A stretch of DNA of 5,737 bases from Candidatus Bathyarchaeota archaeon (GTDB lineage: Archaea > Thermoproteota > Bathyarchaeia > Bathyarchaeales > Bathycorpusculaceae), in the NCBI GenBank assembly GCA_018396615.1, contig JAGTQT010000090.1:1-5737 (forward strand), read 5' to 3'. Every line of letters starts with the position of its first letter. The stretch's first letter is position 1. Under the pieces are notes generated by a model. That model was not told where the DNA came from and searched no databases. It was given only the letters and a program-made list of their open reading frames with translations. Positions 1 to 4,870 of the stretch are shown here, piece after piece. The position numbers and the translations under genes were made by a program.

Positions 1-331
1 CTGAGAAGTAGTCAACCAAGACGCGAAGCATGTTAAGTTCCTCATCAGAAAGCGAAGACCACCTCTTAAGAGGGTAAGGCGCCTCCACTTGAACATACTT
101 TACTTCGTTGATCTTTCTTTCAAGTTCTTCAAATGTCTTCCAAGCATCTTCTATAGAGAGGCCAAAGTTTTCAGAGTAGGTGCTCATCAACGCATAGTGC
201 GCGGTTGTGTAGCTCTCGATCTTTGCTGTTAGCTCAGGCTTTTCCACGAAAAAGTCAGCCATCAACTTGATAAGCCCAAGTTCTCGTCCTGAAAGTTCAA
301 TTGTTGTCAACATTTTTTGTTTCAACTCCAT
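1..331 (-). CDS. Hypothetical protein, 3' end outside window
   Basis: An open frame of 110 codons reads leftwards from an ATG at 331 and is still open at the window edge, so the C-terminus is missing. I do not recognise the family. The visible protein is soluble and charged, probably mainly helical, with no signal peptide, membrane segment or nucleotide-binding motif. It starts MELKQKMLTTIELSGRELG and contains an acidic, aromatic middle part (around residues 50-80, including EDAWKTFEELERKI). A second in-frame ATG at 313 would shorten it by six residues. Neither start has a clear Shine-Dalgarno sequence. The first is preferred because a TATA-like box at 361-369 would place transcription start only a few nucleotides upstream of it. 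The gene is divergent from the KaiC-like gene and may share its regulatory region. Coding is supported by the uninterrupted frame, natural amino-acid composition and correctly placed promoter. Confidence 0.72.
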   Translation of the reverse strand, partial: MELKQKMLTTIELSGRELGLIKLMADFFVEKPELTAKIESYTTAHYALMSTYSENFGLSIEDAWKTFEELERKINEVKYVQVEAPYPLKRWSSLSDEELNMLRVLVDYFS

Positions 332-360
332 TTTTGCAGAGAGTAACTAAGGCCGTGTTC

Positions 361-369
361 AAATATAGA
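361..369 (-). promoter_or_regulatory. TATA-like box for the leftward unknown gene
   Basis: On the minus strand the sequence reads tctatattt, centred about 34 bp upstream of the ATG at 331. With the usual archaeal spacing of about 25-27 bp from box to transcription start, the mRNA would begin near 338-340, giving a leader under 10 nt. That fits the lack of a ribosome binding site. Position and base content are seen; promoter activity is inferred. Confidence 0.45.
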
Positions 370-376
370 AACCTTA

Positions 377-391
377 TGTACATAGTGTACA
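377..391. promoter_or_regulatory. Paired TGTACA motif, candidate operator
   Basis: Two copies of TGTACA, itself a perfect palindrome, are separated by 3 bp (TGTACA-tag-TGTACA). The pair therefore forms both a direct and an inverted repeat of 15 bp. It lies between the two divergent TATA-like boxes, 8 bp behind the leftward one and about 30 bp behind the rightward one. A dimeric transcription factor bound here could control both genes. A further 7-bp inverted repeat, gtgttca at 355-361 and tgaacac at 396-402, flanks it but is not concentric with it. No regulator is identifiable in the window. Confidence 0.35.
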
Positions 392-420
392 CAGCTGAAC
401 ACTTCGAAACACACCTAAAC

Positions 421-428
421 ATTTTTAT
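421..428 (+). promoter_or_regulatory. TATA-like box for the KaiC-like gene
   Basis: The A/T-rich stretch atttttat is centred about 25 bp ahead of the ATG at 450. Normal archaeal spacing would put the transcription start at or next to the start codon, so the mRNA is predicted to be leaderless. This agrees with the absence of any Shine-Dalgarno sequence in 436-449. Confidence 0.45.
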
Positions 429-449
429 GCCAAGCCTCAGTCAACAAGC

Positions 450-1205
450 ATGGATTCGCCAATGAAGAAAAACGAAAAACAGATGTCATCAACAGGCATA
501 AAAACCCTTGATAAAGTGCTAGGCGGAGGACTTTATCTAGGCGAAAACGTTCTACTAGAAATAGAGTCAGGCACGCTCGCCAAAGAATTCGTCTATGCAT
601 TCATCAAACAAGGGATTCTCGAAGGAAATCAAGCCATATACCTAGACTTTATATATCCACCTCAGGCGCTAATAGCGCAGCTTGCGCCTCTGATTGAAAG
701 CTTACCTGAAGGAGGAGAGAGCAAGTTTCTTGTTCTAGACTGCTTCTCGGAGTCGCTAGGCCAAGGAGAACTGATTTTCAGCGATTTCTATGATAAAGCG
801 CCAGCTTGGATGAAAAAAGTTCCAAGCTCCAAAGACCCAGAGCAATTTCACAGATTCTTCGGCAGAATCGAAAGAGAGTTCGTTACACCTGGCACGAGAC
901 TTGTTTTTAACAGCCTCTCGCTGATGGAGCACATTTGGGGACATGAAACAGTAAAAACATTTTTCAGCCATGTCTGCCCCGCACTCTACGCTTACAATAC
1001 TTTGGCGCTGTGGACTATTGCCAAGAATGCACATCCAAAAGAGTTCTGTGCGCTTATTGAGCACATCACTCAAGTGGTCATAGAGCTTTCTAGGCAAGAT
1101 TCGAAAAGATTCCTTGAAGTTAAGAAAGCAGGGTGGCGCTATGATCCCCAAACTTTTCAGCGTCACGAGTACATAGTAACAGGACAGGAAATTAAGATCC
1201 TGTAA
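450..1205 (+). CDS. KaiC/RadA-superfamily protein with degenerate ATPase motifs
   Basis: This 251-residue protein has the outline of a single KaiC-like (RecA-fold) domain. Residues 14-31 (STGIKTLDKVLGGGLYLG) match the family opening STGIxxLDxxLGGGLxxG. Where a Walker A P-loop is expected (about 37-51) it reads EIESGTLAKEF. By position the invariant lysine is alanine 44, with a lysine one place later. The Walker B segment at 150-157 reads RLVFNSLS, with asparagine 154 where the family has aspartate (IDSLS). The C-terminal part (about 216-250, QDSKRFLEVKKAGWRYD to EIKI) resembles the usual closing strands of KaiC domains. ATP hydrolysis is therefore doubtful, and a regulatory or scaffolding pseudo-ATPase is the best inference. 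The ATG at 450 is chosen because of the TATA-like box 25 bp upstream; in-frame ATGs at 462 and 483 are alternatives. The gene is single, divergent from the unknown gene at its left and convergent with tldE. Its partner or pathway cannot be told. Confidence 0.85.
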   Translation: MDSPMKKNEKQMSSTGIKTLDKVLGGGLYLGENVLLEIESGTLAKEFVYAFIKQGILEGNQAIYLDFIYPPQALIAQLAPLIESLPEGGESKFLVLDCFSESLGQGELIFSDFYDKAPAWMKKVPSSKDPEQFHRFFGRIEREFVTPGTRLVFNSLSLMEHIWGHETVKTFFSHVCPALYAYNTLALWTIAKNAHPKEFCALIEHITQVVIELSRQDSKRFLEVKKAGWRYDPQTFQRHEYIVTGQEIKIL

Positions 1206-1314
1206 GACCGACCATTACTTTGCAATCTATATTGTTCCATCTTCAGCGTCCGCAACGGCTGCTGTGCTTAAAGATACTTCCAACGCTGTTCAGCAGGCAA
1301 TTTCTCGGATAGCT
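1206..1314. other. Convergent intergenic gap with an unexplained open frame
   Basis: This 109-bp gap separates the stop codons of the KaiC-like gene and tldE. I see no T-run terminator or strong hairpin for either gene. The plus-strand frame beginning at 1180 stays open to a TGA at 1321-1323. It reads like protein (for example VLKDTSNAVQQAISRIALG at its end) but lacks an ATG; the only conventional start inside is a GTG at 1264. It could be the tail of a decayed gene or chance. Confidence 0.3.
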
Positions 1315-2760
1315 TTAGGTTGACACAACGATTTTATCCACGATAACCGAGGGGCATAGGACATTTTGAAGATACTTCAAATCGTTCCCCACCGAGATTA
1401 CAGAGTTCAATGACTCATAGAGGTTTCCGGCAACCGTGCAAGGCTTAAGCGGGTAGGCTACGTCGCCTTTTTCTATTTTGAAAGCTGTTCCCGCGGTTAC
1501 GGAAAAGTCGCCGGTCACGACATTGGAGTGCGAGGATCCTATTAAGAAACCTTTAACAAGCACGCCTTCTCCAAGCTCGCTGATGAGCTCCCGCAAGGTG
1601 TGCTTGCCCGATGCAAACGTGAGGTTTGTGGGTCTTATCATGGGTTGATTTGCATATGTAGCTGAACCAAACGCTCTTTGCCGGCTTGCGCTTCCGGTGC
1701 TTCTGGCGTTTTCGCGTTTCGCAGAGTAATTGTCATACAGAAATCCTTGAAGAACCCCCTTCTCGAGTATGGGCGTTTTCTGCTTGGGGACTCCTTCATC
1801 GTCCACTTTTGCAGTATCCACTCCATCTGGAAGGGTTCCATCATCAACTATTGTGACCTCGGTGCCTGCAACCTGCTGTCCCATCTTTCCTCTATAGACC
1901 GAGCGGTTTTCTTGAACGTTGAAGGCGGAGACGCCGCTGGGAAAAATTGAGGAAAACAGGTCAGCCCAACTGGTATTTTCGAAAACAACTGGCCCTGTGT
2001 ATTTTTCAAGTAAAGGCTTCCTTCCTAAGCCTTCAATTGCCTTTCGCGCCGTGTTTTCCACGATCGGCTGCAGGTTTTCAATAAACCGTCTTGAATGCAC
2101 GCTTTCGCCGGCTGAGACTTCCTCGTCGTTGCGCTTTGCTTTAAAATCCATAAAAACCGAGAACAAGGTTTTTTCGTCATAGGCTTCTACGCCCCTCGTG
2201 TTTATTGTGCAAAAGCTAGCAGAGACGGCTAAAACCATCGACATGGTCTGCACGATTCGCTTGTCAAAATCTCCGCCCCAAATACAGCAGTCAGCACTAA
2301 TGTTCAGCAGTTCCTCCACGCTCATGTCGGCGATTCTTTTGTCGTAGACTCCGCCTCCGCTCAAAGGCTTTTCAGGCTCTGGCAGAGCCACCCAGTTGGG
2401 ATCAGGCGGCCTGATTTTGGCTATTTTGACTGCTTCCTCAACTGTTTCAATAACCTTCTTCTCTTCAAGGCTTGAAACACTGGCAAATCCCATCGCCTTA
2501 TCAACTATTGCTCTAACGCCGACGCCTGCTCTGACGCCGCTGTTCATAAAGGGTACGCCTTTCTTCTTGATCCATGGCTCAGCTATTCTGGCGAACGTGC
2601 CCTTGAGCCCTTTTACTGCACCGCTGCGGGATGCGAAAATTCCTCCGACAAATTTTATGTTAACATGTTTTTCGGTGCAAAGGAATACTTCAGCCTCATC
2701 GGCACCAAGTTTTTGGGCGACTTCAGCGGCTTTCTTTCCAAGTTCAAGCAAATCTGTCAT
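1315..2760 (-). CDS. tldE: TldE/PmbA-type non-catalytic metallopeptidase subunit
   Basis: A 481-residue member of the TldD/PmbA (U62) family, of usual length. Family landmarks are VTIVDDGTL near residues 302-310, DDEGVPKQKTPILEKGVLQGF near 320-340, and the C-terminal run NVVTGDFSVTAGTAF (413-427) followed by AGNLYESL. It lacks an HExxxH motif at the place where TldD has its zinc site, which identifies it as the TldE (PmbA) partner. In the E. coli heterodimer this subunit supports catalysis by TldD and does not bind the metal. Unusual: about 30 residues (roughly 44-74, rich in K and G) sit between FVGGIFASRSG and the conserved GVGVRA. This looks like an insertion relative to the family. The chosen ATG lies 1 nt after the tldD stop, with a GGAGGTG ribosome binding site 9 nt upstream. 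A GTG at 2772 would add four residues but lies inside that site. It is co-transcribed after tldD. Confidence 0.93.
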   Translation of the reverse strand: MTDLLELGKKAAEVAQKLGADEAEVFLCTEKHVNIKFVGGIFASRSGAVKGLKGTFARIAEPWIKKKGVPFMNSGVRAGVGVRAIVDKAMGFASVSSLEEKKVIETVEEAVKIAKIRPPDPNWVALPEPEKPLSGGGVYDKRIADMSVEELLNISADCCIWGGDFDKRIVQTMSMVLAVSASFCTINTRGVEAYDEKTLFSVFMDFKAKRNDEEVSAGESVHSRRFIENLQPIVENTARKAIEGLGRKPLLEKYTGPVVFENTSWADLFSSIFPSGVSAFNVQENRSVYRGKMGQQVAGTEVTIVDDGTLPDGVDTAKVDDEGVPKQKTPILEKGVLQGFLYDNYSAKRENARSTGSASRQRAFGSATYANQPMIRPTNLTFASGKHTLRELISELGEGVLVKGFLIGSSHSNVVTGDFSVTAGTAFKIEKGDVAYPLKPCTVAGNLYESLNSVISVGNDLKYLQNVLCPSVIVDKIVVST

Positions 2761-2761
2761 C

Positions 2762-4153
2762 CTAGGCTGCACCTCCGAACAAAACGTCTTTTACTCTCAG
2801 ATGCGGTCCACCGAGTCCTACGAAGGCTCTTTGATCCAATTTTCCGCAACCTCCGAAAGGTGAAGCTGACAGCTCCAGATCGTTGCATACTGCATCAACG
2901 TTTTTGAGAAGCTGGAGAATATTTCCAGTGAGCGCCACATCTCGCAACGGCTGTTTCAGCTCGCCGTTTTCAACCATGTATCCTCTCACCGCCTTGAACA
3001 GAAAAGTTCCCGTGCCATCAACTTGCCCGCCAGCCGTACTGACCGCGTATATCCCATGCTTGATTTCTCTTAATGCTTCTTCAGGCTTCCAGTCGCCCGA
3101 TTCAAAAAACGTGTTTCTCATCCTTACTATCGGCTCAAAAGAATAGTCTTGGCTCCGCGCGTTTCCAGTAGGCTTCATTTTCAACGCGTAGGCTGTTGTC
3201 CGACTGTGAAGATAACGCTGGAGGACACCGTTCTTTAGAATCTCGACGCGCTCACATGGAACCCCTTCATCATCAAAAAACATTGTGTAGCCTCTGCCTT
3301 TTGGTGTGCCCTCATCAACGATTGTGACAGTCTCGGTTCCAAGCATCTGATTGATCTTGCCTGCCAAAGGCGAGGAACCGATGACTACAAAATCGCCCTC
3401 TGATAGATGGCCGAAAGACTCGTGAGCCAACACTCCCGCCAGCCTTGGATCAATAAAAGCGTCAAACCGTCCTGCCGGCGCAGGTTTTGCCTTCAGCTTT
3501 TCCACGGCCCACTTAGCCGCGTTTTCGGCCAATGCTTCAGGTGTATGTGATTGTTCTTCGAACGTTCCGAGCCCGACGCTGCCACCGTGGCTGTCCCATG
3601 CGTCAGTGATAACGCTGCCTTTCTTTGCTACGCAGATGTTTCTTAGACCTATAAGCAAGGGCTCGTGGGAAACTTTGGTTCCTTCGCTGTTAGCATACCA
3701 GATGGAGCCATGATATTCGCCGAACATGCTAGTAACGTTGGCTATCTGTTTGCTTGTTTCCATTGCTGCCTGGCATTGTCTTAGGCAGAGGTCCTTCTTT
3801 TCGTCAAGTGAAACTTCTCGCGGATGCTTCTCCGTGCTGGTGCGCTTTTTTTCTTCAATGGGTTTGACTTCTGCAAGCTTGAAGCTCATTAGCGTGCGCT
3901 TTGAGGACGCCTTTGCAATTTTAAATGCAGTTTCAACAGTCTTGAAAACGCTTTCTTCATCAAGAACGTTCGAGAAAGAAAAACCGCTTCCTTTTTCGCG
4001 GTAAACTCTTACTCCGATCCCGATGTTGCGAATTGAGGAAACCTTGCGGACTTCCTTGTTGACGGCTTCTATCTGCCACGTCAAAGTGTCCTCGCCTTTA
4101 ACTTCAGCAAATCTTACTCCAAGCTTGGCAGCATGCGCCAGAGCTTTATCCAT
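2762..4153 (-). CDS. tldD: TldD zinc metallopeptidase, catalytic subunit
   Basis: A 463-residue TldD-family protein. The zinc-binding motif HESFGH is at 244-249 in the context AGVLAHESFGHLSEGDF, matching the HExxxH motif of TldD. It is followed by VTIVDEGTP (276-284) and FFDDEGVPCERVEILKNGVL (292-311). The C-terminal FGGCGK (433-438) supplies cysteine 436, a likely third zinc ligand by analogy with E. coli TldD. The family acts on small or unfolded peptides; in E. coli TldD/TldE matures microcin B17 and degrades CcdA antitoxin. The substrate in archaea is not evident here. The ATG at 4153 is the only conventional start in its open stretch, which begins after a TGA 30 nt upstream, and the N-terminus aligns naturally with the family. 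No Shine-Dalgarno sequence is seen. It is first in an operon with tldE. Its first 16 codons lie in the duplicated segment 4107-4374, so the promoter region exists twice. Confidence 0.95.
   Translation of the reverse strand: MDKALAHAAKLGVRFAEVKGEDTLTWQIEAVNKEVRKVSSIRNIGIGVRVYREKGSGFSFSNVLDEESVFKTVETAFKIAKASSKRTLMSFKLAEVKPIEEKKRTSTEKHPREVSLDEKKDLCLRQCQAAMETSKQIANVTSMFGEYHGSIWYANSEGTKVSHEPLLIGLRNICVAKKGSVITDAWDSHGGSVGLGTFEEQSHTPEALAENAAKWAVEKLKAKPAPAGRFDAFIDPRLAGVLAHESFGHLSEGDFVVIGSSPLAGKINQMLGTETVTIVDEGTPKGRGYTMFFDDEGVPCERVEILKNGVLQRYLHSRTTAYALKMKPTGNARSQDYSFEPIVRMRNTFFESGDWKPEEALREIKHGIYAVSTAGGQVDGTGTFLFKAVRGYMVENGELKQPLRDVALTGNILQLLKNVDAVCNDLELSASPFGGCGKLDQRAFVGLGGPHLRVKDVLFGGAA
2770..2776 (-). 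promoter_or_regulatory. Shine-Dalgarno site deciding the tldE start
   Basis: The minus strand reads GGAGGTG, followed by 9 nt and the ATG at 2760. It lies in the last codons of tldD, so translation of tldE is probably coupled to that of tldD. Because the competing GTG start at 2772 is part of this motif, the ATG is the better start. It is the strongest ribosome binding site in the window. Confidence 0.75.
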
Positions 4154-4212
4154 TAAACCGGCTATCTGTAAACTCGTAGTTCACACTTCCAAAGAATGAT
4201 CTAGAGGGTTGC

Positions 4213-4222
4213 GATTTAAATG
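4213..4222 (-). promoter_or_regulatory. TATA-like box, proximal tldD promoter
   Basis: The minus strand reads catttaaatc, centred about 64 bp upstream of the tldD ATG. A transcription start near 4191 would give a leader of about 38 nt without a clear ribosome binding site. The stop codon of the outer chimeric ORF lies inside this box. Confidence 0.4.
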
Positions 4223-4243
4223 TATCTAACTCTATTAAGCACA

Positions 4244-4260
4244 AAGCAGCTGAGCTGCTT
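4244..4260. repeat. 8-1-8 inverted repeat behind the tldD promoter (inner)
   Basis: The perfect dyad aagcagct-g-agctgctt lies about 22 bp upstream of the proximal TATA-like box. The central G leaves almost no loop, so a protein-binding dyad is more likely than an RNA hairpin. It has no T-run and is not a good terminator. An identical copy lies in the outer repeat. Confidence 0.4.
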
Positions 4261-4374
4261 GTCAAATCTAACTGCTCGCCTTAAGACTTGTAGAAACTGA
4301 TACTCTGCCACTTTGATGTATAATCTGAATTGCCTAGCATACATGTCTGAAAGCCGAGAGCAGGAACACTGCAC

Positions 4375-4390
4375 TGCTATTTCGCCATAT
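4375..4390. other. Templated filler between the two repeat copies
   Basis: Sixteen bp separate the 268-bp repeats. With the preceding five bases (tgcac, 4370-4374) they form a 21-nt exact reverse complement of 5443-5463 in the glutamate-synthase-like gene. The match ends on both sides at the junctions. At the left junction there is 5 bp of shared sequence (microhomology); at the right junction (4390/4391) I see none. Confidence 0.93.
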
Positions 4391-4496
4391 GCAAATCTTA
4401 CTCCAAGCTTGGCAGCATGCGCCAGAGCTTTATCCATTAAACCGGCTATCTGTAAACTCGTAGTTCACACTTCCAAAGAATGATCTAGAGGGTTGC

Positions 4497-4506
4497 GATT
4501 TAAATG
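4497..4506 (-). promoter_or_regulatory. TATA-like box, distal duplicate of the tldD promoter
   Basis: This is the exact copy of the proximal box in the outer repeat. A transcript from here would begin near 4475, cover the chimeric ORF and could continue into tldD with a leader of about 320 nt. If functional, tldD has tandem identical promoters. Confidence 0.35.
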
Positions 4507-4527
4507 TATCTAACTCTATTAAGCACA

Positions 4528-4544
4528 AAGCAGCTGAGCTGCTT
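4528..4544. repeat. 8-1-8 inverted repeat (outer copy)
   Basis: The second copy of the aagcagct-g-agctgctt dyad has the same placement relative to the distal TATA-like box. Its existence follows from the 268-bp duplication, so it is not independent evidence for function. Confidence 0.4.
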
Positions 4545-4658
4545 GTCAAATCTAACTGCTCGCCTTAAGACTTGTAGAAACTGATACTCTGCCACTTTGA
4601 TGTATAATCTGAATTGCCTAGCATACATGTCTGAAAGCCGAGAGCAGGAACACTGCAC

Positions 4659-4803
4659 AGTATTTTAACAGAGAACGTGATGGGAGTTCCGCTTCTAGGA
4701 CTATGGCAATACCAATCCGCGCTGACCCTACAGAGTTTTGGACGGCTATTCAGCCATGCTAACATGTTCATAAATGTTCATTTTTCGGACATTTTAAAGT
4801 AAT
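4659..4803. other. Unique upstream region without a supported gene
   Basis: This stretch separates the outer repeat from the promoter of the glutamate-synthase-like gene. Short frames are open on both strands (for example 40 codons from an ATG at 4680), but none has a ribosome binding site or recognisable protein. The only structure I can support is the paired ATGTTCAT motif near its right end. Confidence 0.5.
4764..4781 (+). promoter_or_regulatory. Paired ATGTTCAT with 10-bp period, candidate regulator site
   Basis: Two copies of atgttcat are separated by aa, giving a period of 10 bp, about one helical turn. They lie 23-40 bp upstream of the TATA-like box at 4804-4813. Such spacing places both motifs on the same DNA face and suits a dimeric or cooperative regulator of the rightward gene. 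The first copy overlaps the palindrome aacatgtt (4761-4768). Function is inferred. Confidence 0.33.
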
Positions 4804-4813
4804 GTTTAAATTA
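4804..4813 (+). promoter_or_regulatory. TATA-like box for the glutamate-synthase-like gene
   Basis: The stretch gtttaaatta is centred about 62 bp before the ATG at 4871. A start near 4834 would give a leader of about 37 nt containing the GGAG site. A second A/T-rich candidate, ttttaaag, lies just upstream at 4792-4799. Confidence 0.4.
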
Positions 4814-4856
4814 CGATATCCTCAAACCTAGCATTCTAAATCTTTACAAACGTAAA

Positions 4857-4860
4857 GGAG
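4857..4860 (+). promoter_or_regulatory. Shine-Dalgarno site for the glutamate-synthase-like gene
   Basis: GGAG (in aaaggag) is followed by 10 nt and the ATG at 4871. It supports this start for a gene whose 3' end is outside the window. Confidence 0.55.
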
Positions 4861-4870
4861 TAGACGGAAA

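Larger units (their letters stand above)
4107..4374. repeat. 268-bp perfect direct repeat, inner copy
   Basis: Read base by base, this segment is identical to 4391-4658 at an offset of 284 bp. It contains the first 47 bp of tldD, its leader, a TATA-like box (4213-4222) and an 8-1-8 dyad (4244-4260). The inner copy is continuous with the intact tldD gene on its left, while on its right it ends in a junction with foreign filler. Identity stops abruptly at both ends, with no target-site duplication or inverted termini, so this is not an insertion sequence. Confidence 0.97.
4216..4437 (-). pseudogene. Chimeric 5' fragment of tldD made by the duplication
   Basis: The outer repeat copy recreates the tldD start codon at 4437 and its first 16 codons (MDKALAHAAKLGVRFA). 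The frame then runs through the filler, coding YGEIAVQ, and into the upstream strand of the inner repeat, ending at a TAA at 4216-4218 after 73 codons. YGEIAVQ is the same peptide, in the same frame, as residues 192-198 of the glutamate-synthase-like protein, because the filler derives from that gene. No zinc motif or family domain remains, so no TldD activity is possible. The ORF may still be transcribed from the outer promoter, but it is best read as a by-product of the rearrangement. Confidence 0.8.
4391..4658. repeat. 268-bp perfect direct repeat, outer copy
   Basis: This copy is identical to 4107-4374. It is continuous on its right with the unique upstream region (4659 onward) and is cut off from tldD on its left by the filler. 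It carries a second full promoter region and a second tldD start codon. Absence of any difference over 268 bp, mostly non-coding, means the duplication is very recent, is kept identical by gene conversion, or is artificial. Confidence 0.97.

Noticed and set aside
756..1166. 136-codon minus-strand open frame opposite the KaiC-like gene
   Set aside because: It lies fully inside a well supported plus-strand gene, and its translation is rich in C, F and S without family features.
2761..2772. GTG at 2772 as the tldE start, overlapping tldD
   Set aside because: This codon is part of the GGAGGTG ribosome binding site, and the ATG at 2760 has correct 9-nt spacing.
2396..2863. 155-codon plus-strand frame opposite the tldE start and tldD end
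   Set aside because: The translation is low-complexity S/P/T/A-rich, typical of an antisense shadow, and both opposing genes are clear family members.
4107..4658. CRISPR-like repeat-spacer-repeat whose spacer matches a nearby gene
   Set aside because: The repeat is 268 bp and contains part of tldD and its promoter, with only two copies and a 16-bp spacer. There is no leader or cas gene, so a rearrangement explains it better.
4107..4658. Insertion sequence or transposon
   Set aside because: There is no transposase, no terminal inverted repeats and no target-site duplication at the repeat ends.
4565..4771. 68-codon minus-strand ORF running into the outer repeat
   Set aside because: It is composed of intergenic and duplicated sequence, has no promoter or ribosome binding site of its own, and its tail is only the alternate frame of the repeat.
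4680..4802. 40-codon plus-strand ORF before the glutamate-synthase-like gene
   Set aside because: It has no good ribosome binding site, other frames on both strands are also open here, and no recognisable protein is encoded.
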